Shown here: in pieces, positions 1-8,420 of the stretch | Layout of the letters: every line of letters starts with the position of its first letter | Numbering within the stretch: position 1 is the stretch's first letter | DNA from: Dimargaris cristalligena | Taxonomy: Eukaryota; Kickxellomycota; Dimargaritomycetes; Dimargaritales; Dimargaritaceae | Assembly (NCBI GenBank): GCA_027576995.1 | Contig: JANBQC010000602.1 | Coordinates: 1-16,866 of the forward strand | Direction of reading: 5' to 3' | Length of the DNA stretch: 16,866 nt | Made by a program: the position numbers and the translations under genes | The notes under the pieces: model-generated | Seen by the model: the letters and a program-made list of their open reading frames with translations, nothing else | What the model was told of the DNA's origin: nothing | Databases searched by the model: none

Positions 1-249
1 TCTAGTGGTAAACCCTGTCTTATATACAATATACTGTACCAGCCAACAGGAATAGCCTATGGTGTACCTGGGATACCTACGTCCTGAGACTGTAGGTCTC
101 CTATACCTTGCCTCTCGCTCCCCTCCATGGGTCTAGGAGGTGTCTGTTCTGTTCTATTCGATACTAACTATTCTATATATTAAAGGTGCATTTTATAAAT
201 GTTACCACTTAAAGAAGGCCTAAATGCTCATCACTTCAGGGCAATATCA

Positions 250-392
250 ATATGGGAGTAGTTTAACCAGGCTGTATAGTGAAGAATCCGTTGGATACAG
301 CCAAAACCACAGGCTGAAAATAAGCATCCCGCCTGTTTTCCCATACACATATTGTGGAAAACCTTTACAGCTGGGTCGCATTTCACCCATAT
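250..392. mobile_element. MITE-like element, copy A (143 bp, TA-flanked, imperfect terminal inverted repeats)
   Basis: The element begins ATATGGGAG and ends CACCCATAT. The outer ~30 bp form an imperfect inverted repeat, with the block CAGCTGTA on the right matching GGCTGTAT on the left. Both ends have TA outside TGGG/CCCA, as expected for a TA target-site duplication of the Tc1/mariner (Stowaway-like) type. A diverged second copy of nearly the same length lies at 5290-5433; the left ~47 bp and right ~30 bp match well while the centre has drifted. Inside copy A, GGCTGTAT (270-277) can pair with ATACAGCC (295-302). There is no coding capacity, so movement would need a transposase supplied elsewhere. 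The MITE class is inferred from structure alone. Confidence 0.7.
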
Positions 393-689
393 ATATACAA
401 TATTACAAGTCCACCAAACATTGTGCAACCCGGGCTAATAAAACCAGGACACCCCGATGCCGCGGGTTGTAAATGGAGTAGTAATAGAGCCCCAGCCTGA
501 TTAATGAGGAGGTGTCTCCACTGCCATTACGCAACATGTGATACGGCAAGGGATTCTTTTGAATGGCCTGGTCTGGCTATACCGTGCCACTTGCATTGCA
601 GTTTCGAACCCAGGAGCCCCACGAGGTGTAGAACACCCCTAGGTCGCACTATCTAGAGAGGCCTGCATCGTATATATCATCCGCCTGGG

Positions 690-962
690 CCCCCTGTTTC
701 CTCTCCCTTTGTTCTAAACCGCCCGAACCACTTGGGCAAGTCTCTCTCCCCTCTGGTCTCATTCGCTACCACATACAGCCGGCCGTTTACCCCAAACCTA
801 CTACTAGACTATACTATACACCATCCTCTCATCTCACCGCTCTTTCTCATCTTGGCCCTCCCATGCACCTTTTCCTTCTTCACCATTGATCCGCCCCAAC
901 ATCTAACCCTTCCTTTCCGACCCGCTCTCTAAGCCTTTTACTCCACCCCTCCCAAGTCCATC
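690..962 (+). promoter_or_regulatory. Pyrimidine-rich promoter / 5' UTR of the Rab11 gene
   Basis: The + strand is dominated by C and T runs (around 692-718, 741-760, 865-885 and 940-962) directly before the ATG at 963. CT-rich stretches just upstream of the start are common in fungal housekeeping promoters. No clear TATA box sits at a fixed distance, so the transcription start cannot be placed. Confidence 0.4.
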
Positions 963-1876
963 ATGAGCAAAGACGACGAATACGACTACTTGTTCAAGGG
1001 TAAGTCCGAGTTACCATTCCCGTACCCATCTTCGTAATATCCGTAGTGAAAGGAACCCGTCAGCTCGTACATGCTTTTCAATACCTGTTTTGAACTGCCC
1101 ATACGTCAAGGAATGGGATGCTCAGATGAACCCCCCTATTTAGCCTTGTCCCTCCCCCCCTCATCTATTCGTGGCCCATTCCCATGTGCCACATTTTCCA
1201 TCTATTCAGCCTGGTTCCCTACTGACTTACTTATTCCCCCCGTACCCTTCACCCTCAATTTATTGCCCCATATGTAGTTGTCCTCATCGGAGATTCTGGG
1301 GTAGGTAAATCCAACCTTCTCTCGCGGTTCACCCGCAATGAATTTAACCTCGACTCCAAGTCCACTATTGGTGTCGAATTCGCCACTCGTAGTATCCAGG
1401 TCGACAACAAGACCATTAAGGCCCAAATCTGGGACACGGCCGGCCAAGAACGGTACCGCGCCATCACCAGCGCCTATTACCGCGGCGCGGTGGGCGCCCT
1501 CCTGGTGTACGATATTGCCAAGCACATGACGTACGAAAACGTGACCCGATGGCTCAAGGAACTCCGTGACCACGCCGACAATAACATTGTGATTATGCTG
1601 GTCGGAAACAAGAGCGATTTGCGCCACCTCCGGGCGGTACCGACGGAAGAGGCCAAGAATTTTGCTGCCGAAAACGGCCTGTCGTTCATTGAGACATCCG
1701 CGCTCGACGCCAGCAACGTCGAACAGGCCTTCCAGAAGATTCTGACCGAAATTTACCGCATTGTGTCCAACAAGGCCCTGGAATCGGCCCCGGATGCTGT
1801 GCAGCCAGGCGCGGGCTCCAACATCATTGTGCCCTCGGATAATGAGACTAAGCAGTCCAGCGGTAAGTGCTGCTAA
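963..1876 (+). CDS. Rab11/Ypt3-type small GTPase, two exons: join(963..999,1278..1876), 211 aa
   Basis: This is a Rab-family GTPase of the Rab11 (Ypt3/Ypt31) branch, which directs vesicle traffic between late Golgi, recycling endosomes and the plasma membrane and supports polarised growth. The short first exon encodes [12 protein letters not shown]. Joining it to the second exon restores a complete G domain: P-loop GDSGVGKS (17-24), switch I with [12 protein letters not shown] (41-52), switch II WDTAGQE (64-70, normal Gln69), NKSD (123-126) and ETSAL (151-155). The protein ends in a CC pair, the usual double geranylgeranylation site. The length of 211 aa is normal for the family. The donor is GTAAGT at 1000 and the acceptor TAG ends at 1277; both exons join in frame. 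The start is the only ATG that supplies the conserved N-terminal Rab strand. It appears intact and functional. Confidence 0.96.
1000..1277 (+). other. Intron 1 of the Rab11 gene (278 bp)
   Basis: Starts GTAAGT and ends ATGTAG. A TACTGAC motif at 1220-1226, about 50 nt before the acceptor, is a good branch-point candidate. Removing it fuses LFK to VVLIGDSG exactly as in other Rab11 proteins, so the boundaries are well supported. It splits codon 13 after its first base. Confidence 0.92.
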
Positions 1877-2282
1877 CTGCGCCTCCCCTTCCTTTTTTTT
1901 TTTGTGGGTCGACGACACTATCTTTCCTCTCTCGCGGGGGTTCTGTGCGCATGCGTACAGCCTCGTTACTCCGACACCTCATTAAGCAAAGACGCCTTCC
2001 CGCGCAGGCCTATAGCTCCGTATTTCTCTCTTACCTTCAACTCGATTAGTTCGCCAATGTTCGCATTCCTCGTCCCTTATGGCTCGATTTTTTATCTTTC
2101 CCCCCCTGTTTTTCTATGTTTTTATCCGTTCACCTTGCTCTCCCCATACTTCCATTTGCTTCTACATGTCTATGCCCACTATTTCTTCCCCCCCCCCTAT
2201 CGTCATTTATACGTTTGCCCAACTGTAACTAAATCAATGTATGGGCGCATTTATTCTTCCGCTTTCGGCTGTTATTAATAAA
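1877..2282 (+). terminator. 3' UTR and polyadenylation signal of the Rab11 gene
   Basis: After the stop the + strand remains rich in C and T (including a T11-type run near 1891), with no coding signal. An AATAAA hexamer occurs at 2277-2282, about 400 nt after the stop codon, and base composition changes sharply just beyond it. It is a plausible 3' end; a UTR this long is an inference. Confidence 0.45.
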
Positions 2283-2432
2283 CCCCTGTGCTTGAAGAGT
2301 ACCATGAGGGTCCATGTGGCTGTTCATATTTACTGGATTAAATCTTAAAGTAAAGTTCAATCCCGCTGAGAAAGGGGGTAACCTACAGAATGTTGGCAAG
2401 TATTGATGTATAAGGCCATTGTAAATGAAATG

Positions 2433-2453
2433 GCACTATGTACTGTATAGTGC
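2433..2453. repeat. Short perfect inverted repeat (7-bp arms, 7-nt loop)
   Basis: GCACTAT (2433-2439) and ATAGTGC (2447-2453) pair perfectly around a 7-nt spacer. It sits between the Rab11 3' end and the CpG-depleted block. No function can be assigned and it may be chance. Confidence 0.4.
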
Positions 2454-2539
2454 GAGGGGAAGGCCAACAAAGGGGAGACCGTTCTAGATCCACTGGCTCT
2501 GCATGGGTGGAGTCTGAGAATACGCGAAAAGTAAAATCG

Positions 2540-5171
2540 TGATTTACTTAAGACTTCACTTTGTCAATCTTTATTATTGATTTTATGTAAATAACAGCCC
2601 CAGGTCACTGACCTACCCCCCTCATTAAGTGGGGCATCCTGCTTTCCCATACCAGGCTATTTTATTATTATAATGCTCTTTAAGCACCTCTTTAGCCATT
2701 ATGTAGACATAGTAGTAGAAAGAAGAGAAATAGAGCCAGCCAAGGGCCCCACAAGGTAAGTTATGATACAAAAAAGTAAGGTTTATAGTAAACTTCATTA
2801 GTATCACCTATATAGCTAATCTATAATCAGGCTACCCAATATTACTCATAGTCTTTCTATAAGATAAATGGAAGGGGGGGACATAATAGGTTATTATATT
2901 ATGGGTTTACCACTCTTATTCCATTAAGAGTCCCAAGGATAGGTTTCTAATGGTTAGTAGGGCTTAGGCTTAGCCAAGTGGGCTACTAGCATTAGGTACA
3001 GGATATAGTACTAAATAATATAGGCTAAGTAGTAGGTGTATGTAAGGGACATGCAGTGGGCATACTTACTAGTTAGTAAGGGGAGGTGATCATATATAGG
3101 GTTTATTAGGGGTAAACTAGGGGGTAAGAATAAGCTAAGGAATCTAACTAGTCCCAATGGGGCCCGGTTATATATATGTGGGGACAGCTCCAGAGGGAGG
3201 TCCCAATGGGAGATACTACTAAGACTAGGTATAGGTAAATAAGGAATCTGACTGGATGGCCTTGTATCTGGAAGACTCTCATGGGAACCAGAAGAGTTAT
3301 TTGGATTGGCTGGTTGAGTGTTTTGGTGCAAAGTATTGGGGGCTAGAAGGAGAAGGGTTATATAATAGATGGTGATCCTATAGTACTGGGGGTGACTATG
3401 GGAGGGTTAATATAGTACTATAAGGCCTAATAAGGACAGACAATTGTTAAGTCAGGATTAAGTCAGATTAGGAGGGCTGACAGAGAATAAAGGATTACTA
3501 AAATATAGGTAAAGGTAGTAGTAGTATACCAAATTAGGAAAGGTAAAGGGAAAAAAGGTATTCCTTATAATAGGGAACTCCTATTTAAGTGTAGGTGAGG
3601 GAGAGTAAGTGAGGGTAGGGGATGTAGGATTGTTATATAATAGTGGGAGAATAGTCAAAATAAGAGTTCAAATAGTAATAAGAATTTAGTAAAAATTTAC
3701 AAAATAATTAATAGTCTTAAAAGTAAGAAATAGGTCTTCAAAAGTTTGGTTTATTAATAATAGCTGATTGCCCCTTATTTACATACTGGTAATTAATCAG
3801 AGGGGTTAGGGTATTCAGGGGCAATAGAGGGTAATAGCTGGCCTTATTACCATTATAGGAATAACCACAAATGGTCCTGGGTCACTTGATATTGATAACT
3901 GGTAACATTTGGGTCATTGGTAGTATTGTTGGTTTAAATTGAGTTCCAAATAGGTTTATTCTAATAAACTCAGTAGCTTGGTTATTAGATATATTATAGA
4001 GTTACTAGGTACTTCAGGGTTAGGGATTCCTACAGGGCCACTGGGGGGGATTGCAGGACCAGTCCTGAAGATATCCTAGTAACCTGGGCCTGGGTACAGG
4101 TGCCACTACAGTTTGTAGTTCTTAAGGAGGTGGTATAATAGTATTGATATTATTAGGTAAGTAACCTACAGCCCCTGTTATTTCTGAGCTAGGAGGGGGG
4201 ATAGTAGTAGCCTTATAAAGGGTTATAACAATATTAGTAGGGCAGTGGGAGTAGTTAATCTTAGATAGTATTATAGTAAGGTATAATATAGTAACAAAAA
4301 GGGAAAAATAGTGATACCTATATGGTGAATCATAATAGATACCCATAAACAAAAAATGTTAAGTATTGGCAGAATGGGGAGTATACTTTATTGGAGATGT
4401 ATTCTAGATAGAATTCACAAGCTAATAAAGTATATCAAAATAATAATAAGAGAGAAAAGCCACAAAGAGATTCAGGAGAACCTCTTCACTTGGTTTTATT
4501 GAGTAGTGACTGAATAGTTGATAATAGAATATAGACAAAGTAGGAGAGTAAGATAAGTATGAATATGACTACAGTTGTGAGGTCCATTTTCTAACCTACT
4601 TACCTTTTGTATTTCTAATTAGTAAAAAATTTATACTAAAAATTATATTTAAAAACCAAAATAAAGACGGATTATACCTATTATTCCCACCTGGAATAAT
4701 TAACTAACATAACTACAAGCTCTCCTGGTGTTAATTCAAGATGACATATGAAGTTTATATATAATAGATAAAAAGAGATACAATGACTGAAATTTTTATA
4801 GTAATATTTATTAGATATATTTCAAATAATCAGAGTTTTCATATAAATCTGATGCAATAGTAAAATGATTCCACACTCAGGATAAGGTGGTTCTTTAAAA
4901 AAGGGGAATATAGAATAAAACATTATGTCTGTATTCCATTCAACTACATTAAAGAATCACTGTAGCCTAAGGAAAGGTTGAATGAGATGGTGAAGGTAGA
5001 TACCTTCCAAAGTATCTTATAACCTAAAAATATTTTATACATAAAATACTTAGGATGTTATATAAAGTAGTGTAAATATCATATATAAAATAAGAGTAAG
5101 TGGCATAGTTTAAACTACCATTTAAATACAAGTTTAATACTTGAAATAATCCAAAGACTAGTAAAAGGCTC
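2540..5171. other. Gene-free, CpG-depleted, TpA-rich block (probably decayed repeat DNA)
   Basis: Across about 2.6 kb only two CG dinucleotides occur (3165 and 4668), while the flanks and all genes in the window contain them freely. The block is AT-rich and full of TA steps and in-frame stops. From about 2880 to 4150 the + strand is G-rich and C-poor; counted by eye, 3541-3660 has 39 G and 6 C. From about 4370 onward it is more evenly AT-rich. Two open frames on the minus strand (3011-3331 and 4122-4352) resemble no family I know and are bounded by many stops. The pattern fits old repetitive DNA decayed by deamination of methylated cytosine, or by a RIP-like process. No terminal repeats or pol motifs are recognisable. 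Confidence 0.65.
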
Positions 5172-5289
5172 CGAAATTGGCATCTCATTACAGTAGGTTG
5201 ATGGTAGAAATTGGCTAACAGTCACATTAAAAGTTCACCCATTGTAAATGTCGTACCAAGTAGCTTTTAAACTCCATTTAAAGCATTTC

Positions 5290-5433
5290 ATATGGGAGAG
5301 GTTCAACCGAGCTGTATAATGAAAAATCCGTTGGATGAAGCAAATATGGTTGGTTAAAAATAAATATCCCATACATTATCCCGTACAGTTATCATTTAAA
5401 ACCTTATACAGCTGGGTCGAATTCCACCCATAT
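5290..5433. mobile_element. MITE-like element, copy B (144 bp, TA-flanked)
   Basis: This second copy matches the element at 250-392 in the same orientation. It begins ATATGGGAGAGG and ends CACCCATAT, with TA outside TGGG and CCCA. Its terminal inverted repeats are better kept than in copy A: about 24 of the outer 30 positions pair, including CTGTATAA at the inner end of both arms. It keeps the short palindrome-like core ATCCGTTGGAT found in copy A. It lies 51 bp downstream of the UHRF1-like stop codon, probably in that gene's 3' UTR or terminator region. It has no coding capacity. Confidence 0.72.
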
Positions 5434-5484
5434 TATGGCAACCTGCACTAAAGCATCCATCGCCATCTTCGGTGATGAATCATA

Positions 5485-8178
5485 TTATAGATTGAACGTA
5501 ACTAATGGTCTATCGGATTGGGAAGACTCCGAGTCCATTCCATCAATTGATGTTTGGGGGATTTTAGAGGGTGTGAGGACGTCAGAAAGTGAGACAAGGG
5601 TCTTGTCATCGGATGTAGTTGGAGAGTCTAAACTGGGGCTTGGCTGGGGGTCAGTTGAGCTTGAAGCGGGGATAGAAAGTAGCAGGGCGTCCAAATCTGC
5701 GGAGACGTCCTGGGTAGACGGAGATTGGACCGACTGCAGTGGCAAAGTGGGATTCAGGGATGAGGTTCTGCGAGATTTGCCACCCATGGATTTAGTGGCA
5801 TGGCGCCCAGTAGACTTACGGGCCGTCCCGTTTGTCTTGGGGGCCAAATTAGAGCTGGAGGTCTGAACCGACGAAAGTTCTACAACTGGCAATATAACCA
5901 CATCCACCTCATCGGTAGGGGGATTACCCGCCCGGGGAGTAGTAGCAGGTGTGGGTACGGTAACTGCGGGGGTCGTGGTCGACCTGGTCGCCCTGGCGGT
6001 CTTGGGCGTCTTGGTCGACGAGTTTTGGCGGGATAACGGGGTCACTGTCGCACCGTAACTGGGGATTAACTGGCGGAGAATTTGGCTCAGGGCATTGTTG
6101 AGGGGCAGAGGCTCTCCCTCGGGATAATCAAGCTGGCCACGGCAAACGGGGCACTGGGGGCCGAAGGTTTTGATGGATTTTGTCAGACAGTGTTGGCAGC
6201 AGTTATGCCCGCATTTGGTGGTAACTGGGGGATCTACCAGGTCTTGGCATATGGGGCACATGAAGTCCTGCTCAGCCAACTGCCGGAGTAGAGCGCTCAG
6301 ACTGGGCAGTTCCATATGGAGCACCTTTTGCCAAATACGGCGGTTCTCGGTGTCTCGATCGATAAGAGCCAGTACAGGCGGAGGTACAAGGAAATTTTGG
6401 AGTACCGTAAGGGGCTTTTTATCTGCAGGCGAGGCAGTGACTTTGGTCCGTTTGGCCGGTGACTCGCTGTCGGCCGCCTTGCCCTTCCGTTTGGACGAAG
6501 GGGTCACAACCCCCTCCAGGTCAGTTTCCGGGTCGTGGCCAACCATGACCAGTCCCAGGCGTTCGATTCGCTCCATCCCTTCTTTAGACCAGGGAGCGGG
6601 CTCGGGGTCGTCCCGGCGGAACTTAAACCGCCAGACCAGGAAGGGGGATGACTTGGCCTGCTCAGGCCAGTACTTAACCAGCCGGTAGATACCGTCGTAG
6701 CGAACTCCGGCCTCCGGCGCGAACATGGGGTGGTTTTTGGCCAGTTTGTAACTGCGCACCACGCGCACTGCTTTGGAATTTTTCCAGTTATTGGCAGTAT
6801 TGCCCGTGGTGGAATTGAAGGGGGCGTCGCAAGTGCGCGCAAGCGCCATATTGAAACGGGTCAGTTCCTGGTTGCAGGTCTGTTTTCCGACGCGCTTATT
6901 ACCATCGCTAAGGTTACGGCCACCGGAACCGGTGTAGATGAACTCATCGCCGTAATCCTCATCCTCTTCGTATCCACAGGCCATGACAATAGACACCGCT
7001 CCGACATCGGACTTGCCGGCAATACCACCTACGGGAGGACGATGGACCCCGGACTCGCTTAGTTGGATGCGGAACTTCCAGGTTTGGCCGACATGTATAC
7101 CAGGAATAGGCCCTACGTGATCGGGTTTGACAATCGTGCACTTATTATCCACCCCGGCGCAAGCCATACCCCCGCCCCATTTGCGAGTACAGGTGGCGGA
7201 GGGCATCGCGCTGCGCTTCTTGGACTTGGCCATGTTATTAGAGCCGGCCTTGATCACTACATTGGGATCGTTGAAGCAGTCGTGGCAGTACCAGTCGTCC
7301 GTGGGCACTTCGGTCAGGGGGGTTGGGAGGCAGTACATATGGTAATACATTTGGCACTCCTCGCAAATCAGAGTTTTATCCTCGTCCTGCTTACCCCCGC
7401 ACTCTTTGCACCCGCACATTTTGCATTTGCGGCCGTCCTGGTTTTTGCAGGTCAAACAATACTCGGTCTGACCGGCGGGAGTACCACTAGGTTCTGGGGT
7501 GGCGGTTGCTCGGGGGGTTTTGTTAAGACTGGTGGGGGGGCGCATGGAGTCGCTGGTCGAGCGGGTAGCACGCACGCTGGGGCCCGGGGAGGACAAAGAT
7601 TCATTGGGGCCTGGTGTATCATTAGAGCTTATACCCGCCAAGTAGTCAGCCGAGGTGGGCTTGGTCGGGGTCGACTGGGGAGGTGTGTCGCGCATAAAAC
7701 ATAGCAGAGTGTCGTTTGGTCTGATATTGAAGTCCCAGGCGGTAAAGCCGTCAGCAAGCTTCACAAAAAAGAAAGGTAATGAAATCGGAGAGGTATATAG
7801 GGTTAGTTGCCTAGTCCAGGTGCGGGGGTCTCTAAATAGACGGTAGCTTTGGTGTACAAGGTAACACTTGGTTCCAAGTCTCCGTATCGGACCAAGTGAA
7901 ATACAAACTAATGAAATAAGCAGGGACATAGACTATTAAGGGAGGCCGATTCCCTTACCACAGGGCCCCAATGGTACTTCGGTGTGCTTGTATAGAAACA
8001 ATAGAAGGGGATGGTATCTTACCTCTTTGCCTAAGTGGAACAGGCGCAAATGGGAGTTAGGCTTGAGTTCTTTCTTGAGGAGCCTGAGGACGGCGGCGCG
8101 GACATCAGCTATTTCTTCCTGTTTATGAATGTCAATGGTCCCGAGGAGACCCTCCTGCATGCGGACTTTGACGAGCAT
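5485..8178 (-). CDS. UHRF1-like protein (UBL-PHD-SRA-RING), two exons: complement(join(5485..7758,8023..8178)), 809 aa
   Basis: This is a homologue of UHRF1, the nuclear E3 ligase that reads hemimethylated CpG and ubiquitinates histone H3 to recruit the maintenance methyltransferase. Exon 1 gives most of a ubiquitin-like domain (1-75), including Phe47, equivalent to human Phe46; exon 2 completes it with LADGFTAWDF. A Ser/Thr/Pro-rich linker (76-152) replaces the tandem Tudor domain. Next come a Cys-rich PHD (153-214), an SRA domain (about 246-455) and a RING with CPIC and CPVC (553-592), followed by the conserved post-RING LIPSYG and a 200-residue low-complexity tail. The SRA keeps the 5mC pocket (Tyr315, Asp318, Tyr327), the thumb Val295 and the NKR finger (339-341). 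A basic cluster at 475-491 is a likely nuclear signal. The ATG at 8178 is preceded by a good context (CCACC). Residue equivalences come from by-eye alignment to human UHRF1. Confidence 0.93.
7759..8022 (-). other. Intron of the UHRF1-like gene (264 bp)
   Basis: On the minus strand it begins GTAAGAT and ends TTTGTGAAG after a T-rich tract. Splicing joins GKE to LADG in phase 0, restoring the ubiquitin-like domain; human UHRF1 has GKQMEDG at the same place. The open frame runs back into this intron as far as 7929, which would suggest a false N-terminus beginning MSLLISLV. Confidence 0.9.
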
Positions 8179-8420
8179 GGTGGATACTTTAGGGGCGTGG
8201 AATCAACTGGGAGAATAGAGCTATGAAGTGATGGGAATGAGAAGGAAAGAGAAGGGAAGGCATAAGGTGGAGATCACCTGGAAGCTTTAAAAATAGCGAG
8301 GGAACGAAGCGCGGCTACCTGTTATGACGTTGGGAGGGAGTGTGTGCCACTACTGGGTGGAGGACATTCGGAGGCAGGAGGAGGGCGAGTGTAGTAGGGT
8401 GTATGCGCGCGTGTGGAGGA
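8179..8420 (-). promoter_or_regulatory. Pyrimidine-rich upstream region of the UHRF1-like gene
   Basis: Read on the minus strand, the ~240 bp before the ATG contain C/T tracts (plus-strand purine runs at 8229-8262 and 8369-8402), matching the CT-rich stretches before the other genes here. A weak AT-rich element (CTATTTTTAA on the minus strand, near 8287-8296) lies about 110 bp upstream. The transcription start is not determinable. Confidence 0.35.

Larger units (their letters stand above)
1..962. other. Intergenic region upstream of the Rab11 gene
   Basis: No convincing gene is visible here. Short open frames overlap on both strands (around 224-472) and coincide with a MITE-like element, so they are not called. 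The left part (1-250) is unremarkable apart from a small hairpin, GAGAC-TGTAG-GTCTC, near 87-101. The right part turns strongly pyrimidine-rich on the + strand from about 690, which fits a fungal promoter and 5' UTR for the gene starting at 963. A TTCGAAC motif near 605 was tested as a tRNA T-arm and does not form the stem. Confidence 0.6.

Noticed and set aside
595..630. Possible tRNA around a TTCGAAC motif
   Set aside because: The flanking bases do not form a T-stem on either strand, and no acceptor, D or anticodon arms are seen.
1202..1918. 238-codon minus-strand frame over the Rab11 gene
   Set aside because: Antisense shadow of a clearly conserved GTPase exon.
3011..3331. 106-codon minus-strand open frame in the CpG-poor block
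   Set aside because: No recognisable domain, low-complexity composition driven by strand skew, and no splice-linked partner; left as a possible relic only.
7063..7704. 213-codon + strand frame opposite the UHRF1-like exon
   Set aside because: Antisense shadow of the PHD/SRA coding sequence, with Gly/Ala-rich translation from codon bias.
7759..7929. N-terminus MSLLISLV... for the UHRF1-like exon 2 frame
   Set aside because: It is read-through of the intron; splicing from 8023 restores the ubiquitin-like domain in phase.
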